From contig PUFA01000678.1 of NCBI GenBank assembly GCA_003508835.1, positions 54,115 to 118,114 of the forward strand: 64,000 nt of DNA, written 5' to 3'. The position numbers were made by a program, and so were the translations under genes. Under the pieces are notes generated by a model. That model was not told where the DNA came from. It searched no databases and was given only the letters and a program-made list of their open reading frames with translations. Shown piece after piece: positions 12,126 through 24,322 of this stretch (within the stretch, counting starts at the first letter, position 1; the number at the start of each line of letters is the position of its first letter). This stretch comes from Eonycteris spelaea. Taxonomy: Eukaryota; Chordata; Mammalia; Chiroptera; Pteropodidae.

Positions 12126-13140
12126 CTGAAATTTTTATTTTACCCTCTCTTGTCATTTCCTAATCTTCTTCAAAGTTTCTGACCTATATCATTTTCCTTC
12201 TATCTGAAGAACTTTTTAAAAAATTTCTTGCAAGGCTGGTTTACTGGCAACAAATTCCCTCAAATTTTCCTTGTCTGAGAAAGTCTCTACTTTAATTTTA
12301 AAGGATAATTTCATGAGCACAGAATTCTGGGTTGTTGGTTTTTTCTCTCAACACCTTAATTATTTTATTTCACACTATTGCATGTGTGGTTTCTGAGGAG
12401 AAGTTCGATGTAATTCTTATATTTGTTCCACTATAGGTAAGGTTCTTCCACCCACCTGCCCCACACCTCTTTTGATTTCTCTAAAGTTTTTTGCTGTAGC
12501 TTTGATTTTCTGAAGTTTGAGTATGATATATCTTTATCTCTATATTTGTATATACTGTTATTGTTGTTGTTGTTATTTATACTGCTTACTGTTCTCTGAA
12601 CTTATTAAATCTGATGTTAATTTGGGGAAATGTTCATTCATTATTGCTTCTGATCCTTTCTTTTTCTTCTGGCATTCTAATTACACATATCTTACACCTT
12701 TTGTAGCTATACCGCAGTTTTCAGATTTCCTTTTTGATAATTTTTCAGTCTTTCTTCTCTTTGCTTTTCAATTTTGGAAGTTTCTAGTGTCATATTCTTG
12801 AGCTCACAGATCCTTTTCTGAGCTGTGCCCAGTTTACTAAAGAGCCTATCAGAAAAAAATCTCCATTTCTGTTACAGTGTTCTTGATGTCTAGCATTTAT
12901 TTTTGATTCTTTCTTAGAATTTCCATCTCTATGATTACATTATCCATTTGCTCTTGCATGTTATCTACTTTTTGTATTAAAGCCCTTAGCATATTAAACA
13001 CAATCTTTTAAAATTCCTTGGGTTGATTATGCCAATATTCCTGCCATATCTGACTCTAGTTCTGATGATTGTTCAATCTCTTCAAACTTTGTTTTGTTTT
13101 TGTTTTGGCTTTCAGTATACTTGTAATTTTTGTTAAAAGG
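12126..13140 (-). mobile_element. old L1, ORF1 part (right part)
   Basis: Continuation of the antisense L1 from 11115. 'TTCTTGCAAGGCTGGTTTACTGGC', 'GAGCACAGAATTCTGGGTTG' and 'ATTCTAATTACACATATCTTAC' follow the antisense order from ORF2 start into ORF1. The 94-codon plus-strand frame at 12517-12801 is antisense to ORF1. Confidence 0.7.
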
Positions 13141-14240
13141 TGAATGTGATATACTAAATAAAAGAAACTATAGCAAACAGACTTTTAGTAATATAATGGT
13201 ATGATGTTGAGGGAAATGAAGTATTCCATAGTCTTGTGATTAAGTCTGAGTCTTTTGGTGAGTCTGTGTGCCTCAAGACTGTGAATTTCACCAGTACTTT
13301 TCAGCGTTACCCCAACCCTCAGCACCCTTCCTCTGTCCCTGGTTTAGTTGGGACTGGATGTATGCAAGAGGCTGTAGTTGTGCATTTCCCTTCCTCCACA
13401 TAGAAGGCTAGAGGGGACTGATGTTGGGTAGTTCCCCTCCCCTGCTCTGGTAAAATAGTTTCTTCTCATAGCAAGTTTTGTTAAGAAAAGTGGAATGCTC
13501 TGGTATATTTTTAATGGTTCTTTTTCAACTCCACTTGCTAGAAGTATGAAACAAATTTTCTCCAATATTCACTCTAAGGATCTGATAGAGCTCTTGGAGG
13601 TAAAACTCACAGAGGTGTGAAGGTCCCCTGTGTGACTGGGTTCTCTTGATTTTTTTAAAAAAATTATTTCTTAGTCTTGTCTACACTGACCTTCCAGTGA
13701 TTGATCAATTACAATTTAAGTTTTCCTACCCCACTGATTCCCATAGAGGTTTCTGCTCATGGATTTGTACCCCTATGAGTTGCACTTCTCTGTATCCACT
13801 TGTTTATCTCTTAAATATTGACTTGTGACTTCACTCCTCTGAAGGATCTAAGAAAAATTGTTCATTTTTCTTTTGTTCAGCTTTTTACTTGTTGTTAGGA
13901 TGGAGTGAAAACTTCTAAGCTCAAGTCTTTGAGACATAATTTTCATGTCTGTCTGGCATTTATTTTTTAGAGACGATGTGGTATATCTCCACCAAGATTG
14001 TCTGAAACACAACAGATGCTTCTTGTTGCAAGCTCTATGCCAATAGTTCACTTCTATTCAAGATTAAATTTATTTTATTTGTTTCAAGACAAAAGGCACC
14101 CAATAAGGAAAACTTTAAAGAAGTTATCCTTCTTGTCATCTTGACTATCCTGGCATAACTGAAGAGGGGGAAGGGCATATTTGTGAGACTGCTGGGACTA
14201 CACAGTAATGTAGCAGGAACCTGAGATTCTCTCAATAGCA
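13141..14240 (-). mobile_element. probable L1 5' region
   Basis: The sequence continues from the antisense L1 ORF1 without a break. Its mid-GC, C-rich blocks ('CCTCTGTCCCTGGTTTAGTTGG', 'TTCCCCTCCCCTGCTCTGG') fit an old L1M 5' UTR. The end is not defined and may be near 13900. Short frames on both strands here (13344-14241) show no family resemblance. Confidence 0.4.
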
Positions 14241-14595
14241 TTTAAATTCCATTTTTTTTCTACCAACCTTTACTATACCACAACTTTCTGTCATGACCTT
14301 ACATTTTACTTTTGAGTCTGTACAAGAAGTGGCCACATGAAAAATATTTCTGTACCTTCTATCAAAGTGGAGGTCAATGCCTGTCACATTCCTCCATATC
14401 TATGTCATGTTCATCAAACATTCATATAATAATTTAATACCAATAACATTTGTTTCTGCAAACAAATACTTTTGGTTCCTTTTACAGAAAATAAGAACTA
14501 TATAATTCCCTAATGTTTCCATTTTAACATTTTTTTTAATTGCAGAAATGTTATCATTGCAAAGAAAAGTAGATATTCAGTGTTCACATATAGCT
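14241..14595. other. unassigned AT-rich DNA
   Basis: No gene or recognisable repeat is visible. Confidence 0.35.
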
Positions 14596-15075
14596 ATATT
14601 TTCTTTTTAAAAATGTATTTTTGTTTAAATAGAATTGACATACAACATGTTAGTTTTAGGTGCACAGCATAAGAATTTGGTCTTTATATTCTTTACAATG
14701 CGATCACCACAATAAGTCTAGCATCTATCAGTATACAAAGTTATTACAAAAATATTGACTGTTTTCCTTATGCTGTACATTGCATCCCCATGACTTTTTT
14801 TTTAAATAAGTGATATTTATACCTCTTATTCCTCTGTACCTTTTTCACCCATCCCCCCATCCTCCTCCACCTCTGGCACTCAGTATCTATGAGTCTGTTC
14901 ATGTTTGTTTTATTTGTTCATTTTTTAAAGATTTCACATATAAGTGAAATCATATAGTATTTGCTTTTCTTTGTCTGACTTATTTCACTTAGTATAATAC
15001 CCTCTGAGTTCATCCATGTTATTGAAAATGGCAAGAATTCTTTATTTTTTATGGTTCAGTATCCATTTTATCTAT
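14596..15075 (-). mobile_element. L1 3' end (L1MA/L1MB-like)
   Basis: Antisense 3' UTR ('AATAGAATTGACATACAACATG', 'TTAGGTGCACAGCATAAG', 'CAATGCGATCACCAC') followed by the antisense ORF2 end ('AAGTGAAATCATATAGTATTTG', 'TTCATCCATGTTATTGAAAATGG'). It is a 5'-truncated copy of an older L1 subfamily than the one at 3937. Confidence 0.8.
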
Positions 15076-15589
15076 GAATCCAGAAAGATTAACACTAAAT
15101 TTAGGGTTCAGCTGTAACTAGATCAACCTTAACCTCCCAGCAAAATTCTGTTTTTACTAACAAATGGCATTTGATTGTCACATATACTTTAAATTTAAGT
15201 CAATTCACTAATTTTCATGGATGATAGTATTGACTAACAATATGAAATTAATGTAAAATAAGATAAAATATATTATAACCTTTGGAATAATTTTCAGATT
15301 TTTGCAAAAATAATATGAAGATAAGAATGGAGAGAAAATTATCATAATTTGGAAGAATTAGAAATGGAAATATAAATGTTTCTTTTTGAATAATTTTTTT
15401 ATATTTAAAAAATTGTAAATTAGGAATTTAAAGGTCTCTGCTTATTTTACAGTTATGTCAGAATTATTGGAATGTCATGGCTCTAGTAATTTTTAATTGT
15501 GGGGCAAATGTTTCTAAAGAATGGTGTTATAAGGACACAAAAAAGGACTATCTGCCTGCATGTATCTAAGCCAAAGAAGAATTACATGC
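15076..15589. other. unassigned AT-rich DNA
   Basis: AT-rich sequence without a recognisable feature. Confidence 0.35.
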
Positions 15590-16195
15590 ATGTTTTGAAG
15601 CAAAGAAAGTAAGATTTATTAGAGAGTCGCATGTCCCGGAGATATAGGCAAGCTATTGCTCAAAGGCCTGGCTCCCTAGGTGTCTCTGGAGTACAGATTA
15701 TATAGAGAAAAATCAGTAATCATGGAAAATAAGAGAGTTGGGGTAGTGGGTGCTACTGATTGGATGATTAGAGGGGAATGAAGTAATTGATCATCGTGTC
15801 TGGTTCTGGAATCAGCCATGGCACCATCCTGTCTGATCCTGTAGCCTGTAGTGGCTGGTAGAGTTGTCATTCTGCCTCAGTGGGCCTAGGGCTGAAACAC
15901 ATCTAAATCCAAGATGTTATCCTTAGTCTAAAATCCATCTGAAACCTATTGTACTCATGATTATAGACCTGAGGCTCTATTAATCTTATGTCCTCAGGTT
16001 TAATGATTAAAGGGTCAAGCATACAGAGGATAAGGGCTAAGTTGGTCAGCTTGAATCAGGCTAAAAGAAAACTATATTAAAGAAGTGAAGTTTGTGTGTG
16101 GTTACAATGGTTAAGCTTGTTTGTTGGCATACAATTGTAAATACTGAGTTTATAGTGAAGTAAAAATTTCAACTCTTTGGTGCCTTCCCTTGAAA
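15590..16195 (-). mobile_element. possible LTR element
   Basis: GC-mixed sequence unlike its neighbours. 'AGTAAGATTTATTAGAGAG' near 15608 reads on the minus strand as a polyadenylation signal followed by an LTR-like end. I cannot name a family or fix the borders. The 64-codon minus-strand frame at 15676-15870 shows no recognisable domain. Confidence 0.3.
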
Positions 16196-16734
16196 GCTCT
16201 ATAGTCCCCAATGATGAGCTCTTCAAAGTTTATGCCATGTAGCTATTCAATAAGGAAAAGTACTTTAAAACTATTTCCTTCTGACAATTATAGAACTAGT
16301 ACCCTTGTACTAGTATCTTCGTTTAAGTTCTAATTTTCCATTTCACAGCAAATCAGTTTTATGTCATGTGAGGAACACATTCATGGTCATTCTTTTTAAA
16401 TTTGAGACAATTATCAGTACTATTTAAGTGAAATGTAAACCGTGTGGGTACTTTAGACTGGCTGTCAATATTAAATAAATTGACAGAGCAGTTATTCAAC
16501 TTTCCATTTCATTTGCCTTTGTATACACAGCCACAAATTAACTGACTCAGTTAACTTACTCTGAGAAATTTGTTCCCTATGAAAAGCTAACTATTAACAT
16601 GATATAATTTAATAATATGAGTGGAAATCTTCAGAGTGAGCAAACTTTGAAAATAAGTATAACATTAAATTTGGTACTCTGATATTTGAGGGCAATTATT
16701 TTGAACAATTTCAATGATTTGAGAAAATTTATTT

Positions 16735-16900
16735 ATTCAATAAATGTTCATTGAGGCTTCTTATGTGCTTCTCACAGTGCTAGATCTGAGGATGCAATTT
16801 AAATGTCAAATTTTAACCAACAAATTCACAATCCATTGGGAAAATCAGACAAAGAAAGTGAAAATTATACAACAATAATGTAAGTACTGTCAATGGTAGG
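16735..16900 (-). mobile_element. L2 LINE fragment
   Basis: Reverse complement of the L2 3' end: 'CAATAAATGTTCATTGAGGCTTC', 'CTCACAGTGCTAGATCTGAGGATGCAA' and a degenerate continuation. Confidence 0.55.
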
Positions 16901-16989
16901 GTTGTATAAAGTAGTGTTTCAAGAAAATTAATGTGGTAGCATTATGTAAAGTGTACTTGAGTTAAGGATATCAAATTAGTAGTATAAAG

Positions 16990-17214
16990 CAGGGTTCTCT
17001 AACTCCTGGATCTTGGACTGGTACCAGTTTGTAGTTTGTTAGGAACCAGGCTGTATAGTGGGAGGCGAGTAGCGGGCAAGTGAGTGAAGCTTCTTCTGTA
17101 TTTTCAGCTGCTCCCTAGTGCTATCATCACCACCTCAGCTCCACCTCAGATCAACAAGCATTAGATTCTCATAGAAGCACTGGTCTCTGGTGCCAAAAAG
17201 GTTGGGGACCCCTG
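16990..17214 (+). mobile_element. hAT non-autonomous element with 8-bp TSD
   Basis: A 225-bp element bounded by imperfect inverted termini: CAGGGTTCTCTAAC at the left, and GTTGGGGACCCCTG at the right, whose complement is CAGGGGTCCCCAAC. It is flanked by a perfect 8-bp direct repeat GTATAAAG (16982-16989 and 17215-17222). Eight-base duplications are the hAT signature. The interior ('GGACTGGTACCAGTTTGTAG', 'TTAGATTCTCATAGAAGCAC', 'GGTGCCAAAAAGG') matches an old mammalian MER1-type family. No transposase is encoded. Confidence 0.9.
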
Positions 17215-17222
17215 GTATAAAG

Positions 17223-17560
17223 TAGGTACTATTTATTAAGTTCGCCGAAGGAGGAACGCTCAAGGCTGAAGGGGTTAAGCAAGATTTACTTTAACAGAGT
17301 GACAGACTAGCTGAGCTGAAGATGGTGTTAGCCCTGAATGTAAGGGGACTTGAAACGTATATTGGGCTTGAGGTGGGCCTTTTGGTGGGAATATTTTGGG
17401 AGGAGAGTGCAGTGAAGCCAGAGCTGAGCATGTAATGTTGCCAACCTGGGTTCAAGGGCCAGTTCCCACACAGAGGTAAGGGAGAAGTCTGGTTCTGATA
17501 CTATGGGGAGTTAGGGATAGGGCCCTCCTGGACCTAACACTATTCCTATTCCTTTCTATA
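17223..17560. other. possible LTR fragment, unassigned
   Basis: A block of higher GC that abuts the hAT element. It has 'TTTATTAAGTTCGCCGAAGG' at its left, which could be an antisense LTR end. No family is recognised. Confidence 0.25.
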
Positions 17561-17624
17561 CTTAAGGAAATTTCAGAGGTTCAGAGAGATTCAGTAATAG
17601 CTTGGAATCAATCAACTTATTCAG

Positions 17625-17850
17625 TAAGTTGTTCATTCATTGACACATTCATTTATCAAAAACCGTTCTAGGAGCCATGAACAAAACAGTGATTAAGACA
17701 GACTGAACCCTGGCTTAAGGATTTTATAAGAGATCCAGAAGTGCTGTGATCATTCAAAGAAAGAGATAATGCTACTGTATTTAAAATTCTAGAGAAATGG
17801 GAATAAACACTCAATTATACATTACATGGCAGAGCTGAGAGTCAAGCTAG
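17625..17850 (-). mobile_element. L2 LINE fragment
   Basis: Antisense L2-like order: 'TTCATTCATTGACACATTCATTT', 'CCGTTCTAGGAGCCATGAACAAAACAGTG', then degenerate sequence. Confidence 0.5.
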
Positions 17851-19639
17851 GGTGTGGAGGGCTTTATTGATGTTTATACATATATGGGTCTGCAAGAGTC
17901 CCTGAACTATATTGCCTGTGTGGTAATTTACTTTAACATACTTCAGGACTGTATAAACAATGTGATGAGTAAGATTTTTAAAAAAGTTAATTCTAATTAA
18001 AGTTCTAGAGGTGACTAATTACCATATTAAGTGTCTTTATATGAAGCAACACTTTGGGGCTAGCAAATTAGCAGGTGAGGTGTCTTACATAAAACAATCA
18101 CCTTAGGGTTGGCTGATTTGCACAAGGAATGCTAAAAATAATTTTTGATTGGAATAAATATCAGTGTTAGGATATGTGATTGGTTGGGAATAGTGCAAGA
18201 GGACCAACCTCTTTTGTATGAATGAGGTGTTAGAAATTGGCAAGCCCAAAAGTCTCTGTCCTAGGCACAATGCTCCTAGTTTGAAGTTTATTGACCCTGC
18301 ACCTCTTCTTAATTGAGAATCTTACCACTTGGTATGGTTTCAAGGCTTCCACATTCTGCCATTTAGGGTAGAAGAATATAACTGCATTTGTTTCATATTG
18401 AACCTTTCATGCAAGATGGACTTGAGGACAGAAAAAAGTCCTCTTTTATCTGTAGATTGTCAAGAAGTATAGATACCTTTGGTGCAATTTAGTCTAATAA
18501 TTGTTTTTTCTTGGTAGTAAGTTTCAGGGTTGAGGATAGATAGACCCAATCTATTTTCTAATCCCTGGAGGCCACCAATACTTACTAGAAGAACCTGACA
18601 ATCACAGAATTTCTAAAATAATTTAGGCTTATTTGTGACAGTGGAGAATTTATTGCCAAGGGAAAACGAGAATAAACATTTCCCCAAATATCAAACTATT
18701 CATGCTCAGAATTTTGGGGGCCAAAGGGAGAAAAGGGATTGATGTTACTGAGGGATGCTCAGTCAGCTTGCTGGTTTCTACAGGTTCTTCTCTCTGGAGT
18801 AAGTTAGAGCAGAGCAACAATACATTGCCTTTACTCGTTACTGCTTCACAAAGATAATGAGGGTTCATCATTTTAATCAAACTAAGACTTACTCTTCTTT
18901 CCTACTTGGGGTATTTGGTCAGTAAATATTATTCAATCCTGATTTTATACTAAAATTGAATTCATATGGCCTTCTAACTTCTAACTTGGTTGTAGATTTT
19001 TAACAAGATTTTTAACAAGAAATTTCATACAATTGCTAATTTCACTTCCCATTTTACTGATGGTTTCCAAATCTCTCTCTCTCTCTGATTATTTGTCTCC
19101 CAATTTAACCTTTTCTTTATACATTCCAATTCTGGAAGTTCTACAAACCTTAACTTCAAGCTAATGATTAACTATTACTTTGTTTAATCCATATGTTTTA
19201 TCTAGGAAGTTACCTTCCTCCTCAATATGTGGAAGAAATAGCCCTCAGATAAAGAACTTTAGCATTCTCTCCTTTTAATTATTATTATCTTAAACTTCTC
19301 AACATGACAATTATGATCATCCCACCAAGATATAAGTTATCTCTCATTCTTTGGCTCTGAGACATGGTAAGGTCTTATTTATCCTATTTTTCTGTAGTCT
19401 TCTCTAGCTCATATTCTTTTCGGTGTCTGTGAATGTTTTCTTTGGCTATCTGTTGGTCTCATGTTATGTGACTCTGCTGAACTACTTTCTTCTTAGGCCA
19501 TTCTCATCGCCATTTGGAGAATTTCACTAAAGAGATTCATAAAGTAAATAGATAGCACATGCTAACTAGTTGAATATTGGGAGCTGTGGGGAAGGAAAAA
19601 GAATTTTCTCTCTATCATTCTAGGTTCTTGGCTGAGATC
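17851..19639. other. unassigned DNA
   Basis: A stretch of about 1.8 kb with no gene or repeat that I can name. A (CT)n run lies near 19073-19086. A 76-codon minus-strand frame at 18650-18880 shows no recognisable domain. Confidence 0.35.
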
Positions 19640-20110
19640 ACCCTGTAATAAAAGACAGATTCACAGGAGAAAAACAAACAGAAGCTTAATAACATGTATA
19701 TTTCCTGTACACACAAGAGAGACCAAGGAAAGCTAAGTAACTTCCTGAAAAGTCTTAAGCCATCACCTTAAATTCCATCTTCAGTGAAGGACAAAGAAAA
19801 GATAGTGGGGTGTGGGGAGCCAGTTATGGAAGGTTACCAGGAAAAGCATTTAAGTCCAGGCATAAATAAGTCCAGGGCCTTGTCCACTGATATGAGTTTC
19901 TAGTGATTTTTGTCATCACTCTCTTCCTGGTGCAAAGAGACACACTTACAAATGGAAATTTCCCTTATGAATGTAAATGTCTCTTACAGAAGGGTAACTT
20001 CTCTGTTTTCAGAGCTTCTCCTGTGTCTGCTGTTTCACCAGCTCAAGATAATCCTTATAACAAAGAGACATATTTTCGGATGGCAAATTCTGCTCCTCTT
20101 CAGAGCCATT
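19640..20110 (-). mobile_element. ERVL-type LTR, copy A
   Basis: The antisense order 'CAGGAGAAAAACAAACAGAAG', 'AATAACATGTATATTTCC', 'AAGCCATCACCTTAAATTCC', 'AGAAGGGTAACTTCTCTG' and 'GACATATTTTCGGATGGCAA' matches an old mammalian ERVL LTR family (MER21/LTR33-like, named from memory only). Related copies lie at 21360 and 42480. Overlapping frames of 76, 105 and 100 codons across 19903-20337 are incidental. Confidence 0.5.
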
Positions 20111-20599
20111 TTGAAAAAAGGAATTACATATAGTGCCTCAGCTTCAAACTTGAGATTCCTGAAACATATAAGTACAATCGAAAAAATGGAAAATGGAAAT
20201 AGGAGGTATAGTAGGCAGCAAGAGTAAATGAGACTATTTTCCATATGCTGTTTGAAAGTTATTGGAATAGAAGTGAGAGCAAACTTTCTGCAAGCATATT
20301 GCTTAATAGTATTAACTAAAGCTGTCAATATTAACATTACTTTATTATTCTGGGAAATTCTTGCCTAGGAAAATAAAGTTGCAAATAACTTTATTGTTTG
20401 TTCCAGGATCTTTCTAAAAAGTTATTTAGATGCCCTTCATCAAGGTAAATACCCCGTTCTTAATGGACAAATTGTTCACTTATTCAAATGATTATTCAAT
20501 AATAATTACTTCAAAACTTTTGACTTGATATATTCACCTATCTAAAAATCTACATGACAAAAAATTGTCCAATTCCAATTGTGATCGGTAGTCACATAG

Positions 20600-21090
20600 T
20601 TTAAAACCTGCCACTGAGGAAGCATAACTTAAGCCATACCTTCTCACAAATAAGAAAAGAAAAACTGTTGGAACAGTAACCACAAAGGAGATAAAATAAC
20701 AGATTTAGAGAAAGTCCCCAAAATCGCAGAGTTCAACCAATCTTCTGCTTGACTTGTCCTCATTTACCATACTAAATAACACACCCAACAGGTCATGACA
20801 GATCCAGCAGCTATATAAGGCCAAAAAGGGAGTGGAAACCCAATTCTAGAAAATCCCCTCTGTTCCAGAAAAACTTAAGAATATTCCTCTCCACAATTAA
20901 AATTAATCCAATCCCTTACTCCAAGAACTTATAAAAATGCTATGCCAATTGAACTTGGGGAGTCACATCCATTCTTTTTCAGAGTATGCTCTCTTGGTGC
21001 ATCAAGTTTTGCTTTAATAAACCTTTCTCTCTGAGAAATGTTTCACCAATTTTCTTGATTTCTATCTTGAGAAGGGCAAGGATCCCCTTT
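20600..21090 (+). mobile_element. ERV1-type LTR
   Basis: Promoter-like order on the plus strand: CTATATAAGG near 20813, 'ACTTATAAAAATGC' near 20928, then 'CTTTAATAAACC' near 21012 and a U5-like tail with 'TGATTTCTATCTTGAGAAGGG'. TATA followed by AATAAA and a short U5 suggests an ERV1 LTR. The family is not named. No gag-like sequence follows. Confidence 0.5.
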
Positions 21091-21359
21091 CTCTTTCAAT
21101 GCACCGATAGCACAGTCAAATACCTACATTGAAAGAGGTACCTTAAACCAAATCCCACAAATTTATAAATATCTGCCTTTTACTTTCCATTTCAAAGATA
21201 CTACTAAGACCCTGTCAAGGTGGTATTTATCCTTATTATAATAAGTAATTTTCAGCTTTGTTTGACCAACAGATTTTTGTTGGTGGTCTATTTTAGAGTC
21301 AGCAGTCACAAAAAAAATAGTTAAAGTAATGAAAAATTTATAAGTTTTATGTAAATATT
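21091..21359. other. unassigned AT-rich DNA
   Basis: No feature recognised. Confidence 0.35.
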
Positions 21360-21900
21360 GTCAGGGATGGAGAAACTTTCTCCCTTCCTCTGTTAGTTAT
21401 TTTGGCTGGTCTAATAATTAAAATGGCACACAGCAGATTAGCAGGAGAAAATCAAGTTTTAATATGTGTGCATAAGGAATTCATATAAGCATGAAAATTC
21501 CAAAGACAGTAAAGCCAAATGAGGTATATATGTCATTTGGAACTAAGAAGAGGGAGTAAGGAAATTCACAGTGAGATGAAAAGGATTAATGTTTGGTAAA
21601 CAAACAATACCGGGCCATCTTGAAACAATGGGGACCGAGAAAAGACTGTGATCAAATGGGCCTTCTATGTTCCTCCCTGTTGATCACACTTAGTTCGTAT
21701 TAAAATATAATAATTTATGGTGATAGTTCTTTCTTGGAACAAATTATTTGTCTAAATTATCCTAGGTAGTAAGGGGAAGGTCAAAGGTTCTTCCTGAGCT
21801 TTCTGGGCCTTGATTGTCTTCAGCTTGAAATAATCTGCATGCCAGAGTGGCACATCTTGGGGTAACTTATTCTGAATCCCCTGTGGTATATATAGTATGA
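21360..21900 (-). mobile_element. ERVL-type LTR, copy B
   Basis: Antisense LTR related to copies A and C. It shares 'GGTCTAATAATTAAAATGG' and 'AGCAGGAGAAAATCAAG' near the left, and 'GTGGCACATCTTGGGGTAACTTATTCTG' near the right, which resembles 'TTTGGGGTGGCATATTCTGC' in copy C. The family name is uncertain. Confidence 0.45.
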
Positions 21901-22229
21901 GACTAGAGGATGGTTCAGGAGAACATTTGGAGAGTGAGAGGAAGGAGATGAGCTAGAGAAGACTACATAAAGGTAGGAGAAATGAGATTATATCACATAT
22001 TAGAACCAAGAAATGAAAGATAATTTCTTTCTTGGTGGAGTAATCATAATTATCATGTATGAGAGGTTTAGGACAATAAGGATCAAAAGAAGACTACTAA
22101 GATTGTTTAAAAGAATTTTAGGGAACCTCAAATAAAACAGTTAGGCATGCGATGAATATATGGTTATTAGATGTGAACAGTGGGTCTATACTAAATCTAA
22201 ATGAATTTGTGAAAATATGTTATCATAGT
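21901..22229. other. unassigned AT-rich DNA
   Basis: Purine-rich sequence without a recognisable feature. Confidence 0.3.
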
Positions 22230-22760
22230 TGAAAGGAGTCCCCAAATAACATTTGCATTAGTGAAGTTGTAACTGCACAACCAGCTCAAAATTGTCCTAT
22301 TCTGTTCAATAAGATGCCAAGTTATGTTTCAGAGATAACAGCACAAAACTGCAAGTTATGTAGCTGAAGCATGCACAGAAGAGAGAATTTTGACCTCCAG
22401 CTGTCCTAGAACAAAAGTCATACCCACTCCCTTCATGAAACCAAAGGACCAGTCCATACCCAGAACTTGAACATCAGAATCCTTTCAGAAGCAAAGGTTT
22501 CATTGTCCTGGAAGATCCAGTGTTGATGTCCTTTTACCATAAATGGCCAAGTTTCAAGGTCCTCCAATTAAAACTTACCCCACCAGCATTTCTGCATACC
22601 TGTTCCTCCTGCCCTTATAAAAACCCTTAATCTAGTTCAGTGAGCAAGATGGATTCGAGGCATTACTAAATCTTTCATCTTCTTGCTTGATGTTTTCTTG
22701 ATCAATAAACTTTTACTTACTCCAAAAGCTAACATTTTGAGTTTTGCCCTTTCAAAGCAT
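22230..22760 (+). mobile_element. LTR with TATA and polyA signal
   Basis: Plus-strand LTR-like order: C-rich U3 ('CATACCTGTTCCTCCTGCC'), TATA-like CTTATAAAAACCC near 22614, and CAATAAAC near 22702, followed by a U5-like tail to about 22760. This arrangement fits an ERV1-type LTR. No internal proviral sequence is seen. Confidence 0.5.
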
Positions 22761-22856
22761 TGAGCATATGGACTAGAATTGGGTGACAAAGCTTCTAGTG
22801 GAGTGGGGCTGATTCAAGATATTGGAGAATGATGTAGTGGTTTGAATGATTTAGAC

Positions 22857-23028
22857 TAGAGGTCAGCAAACCTTTTCTATAAAGAGCCCTTTTGTCTCTG
22901 TCACAACTTTGCCATCATAGCCAAGGAAGCAGCCAATATATAAATGATTGGACATGGGTGGATATGTTCCAAGAAAACTTCATTTATAAAACTAGATTGC
23001 CCTATGGGCTGCAGTTTGCAGACCTCTG
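22857..23028 (+). mobile_element. hAT-Charlie non-autonomous element
   Basis: A 172-bp element with inverted ends (left TAGAGGTCAGCAAACC, right GGCTGCAGTTTGCAGACCTCTG). It is flanked by ATTTAGAC / ATTTATAC, an 8-bp target duplication with one mismatch. The interior 'TTTTCTATAAAGAGCCC' and 'GAAAACTTCATTTATAAAA' match a common MER1-type family. Confidence 0.8.
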
Positions 23029-23924
23029 ATTTATACTAAGGAAATGTTATGAAACAAAATAAGTCTTTAGCAAGTCAAAATATCCACAATAGTTGTCAAT
23101 ATTAAATAAATTCATAGAACTGAGTAACTATCAAAGTGTTCATGAAAAGTGTTTAGAATGGCAGCCTCTGAAGGCAGCTCTTTATTTATTCTTAAAGAAA
23201 AATATTATAGAAATGAAGCTGGTATCTGATCTATATACATCTTCATCACTTTACCGGATCATCCTACTCTGAGATAAATCTTTTTGTGACATATTTTGCA
23301 TAAAATTTATGTTCTCCAAATCAAAGCCTTTGTCAATTTAAATTTTAATCAGTGTATGCTAATTTGCTATTAAAATCTCTTGAAAATTAGAATAAAAAAG
23401 CAAAAACATTATTATAATTAACAAGATATTTAAATTAATCTGTCTAATACTTGTAAATTCACATACAGACTTAAATAATATTTCTCCTTCTCCCAAACTT
23501 GGATAGTGTTATTTTCGAAAGGGAAGTAAATGAGGAAAACAGAAATTGCAATGAGTGTGCTTGTCCAGTTCAATTATAGATTTAACAGTTTACTTTGTAA
23601 TGCATGTTAACTTTCAAATTCCATTAACCATGCAAGTTTCATAAACTAAGTCATGTAAATAAAGTGGTTGTAGTAGCAATATTAATGTCAAAGCAGAAGT
23701 AAATAAATATGTTCAGTAGTAAAGTCATAAAAAATTCTGTCTGGAAGCCTTTCTTATTTATTTATCATTAAAGTGTACTATCATAGCATTTTTCATGCCT
23801 TCTATTTACTATAGATCACACTCCTCTGATTATTTAATCACCTGTCAGTACTTATTATAGTTTATTTTAATTTAGGGTTAGGAAAAAAATTAAAATGTAT
23901 TACATTGCAAAATGTAGGTCGAGT
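23029..23924. other. unassigned AT-rich DNA
   Basis: Very AT-rich stretch with no recognisable gene or repeat. Confidence 0.35.
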
Positions 23925-24095
23925 GCTTTACATTGCTGGCATCTAATTCTGTGAACTACATTTAGCCTTCACATCTAATCCTGTGAAATAAGTAGTTATT
24001 TCCCCATACTGTAGATAAGTAAATCATAAAAAGATTGTGAAACTTTCTAGTACTAGTAGAGTTCATAAGTAGCAGACCTATGAGTTGATCAAGCT
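23925..24095 (-). mobile_element. MIR SINE fragment
   Basis: Reverse complement of MIR: 'GAGTGCTTTACATTGCTGGC', 'AGCCTTCACATCTAATCCTGTGA' and 'ATTTCCCCATACTGTAGATAAG'. Confidence 0.6.
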
Positions 24096-24200
24096 CTATT
24101 TGTCTCAAGAACACATTCTTTTTTAGGTGAGGCAACCCTTTGTTGACCTCACAAATTGCAAGGAACTTGTTAGCTTACAATCCCTTCATTTTTACTTTTT

Positions 24201-24322
24201 ACGCCTATAGCACTTGGTCTTTCTAGGTGGTCTCCCCCATCCAAGTACTAACCAGGCCCGACCCTGCTTAGCTTCCAAGATTAGAAGGGATCGGGCTTGT
24301 TCAGGGTTGCATCGCTATAGAT
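24201..24322 (-). pseudogene. 5S rRNA pseudogene (retroposed)
   Basis: The reverse complement aligns with nearly the whole of vertebrate 5S rRNA. The strongest match is the block 'CCATCCAAGTACTAACCAGG' followed by 'CCCGACCCTGCTTAGCTTCC', which covers the internal promoter region. Substitutions and small gaps cluster at both ends. On the minus strand the 3' end is followed by an A-rich run (T-rich at about 24189-24200 on plus), and ACAATC occurs on both sides (about 24177 and 24331). This suggests LINE-mediated retroposition rather than a functional gene, which would sit in a tandem array. Confidence 0.85.

Noticed and set aside
24201..24322. Functional 5S rRNA gene
   Set aside because: Substitutions and gaps at both ends, an A-rich tail instead of a T-run terminator, and isolated location argue for a pseudogene.
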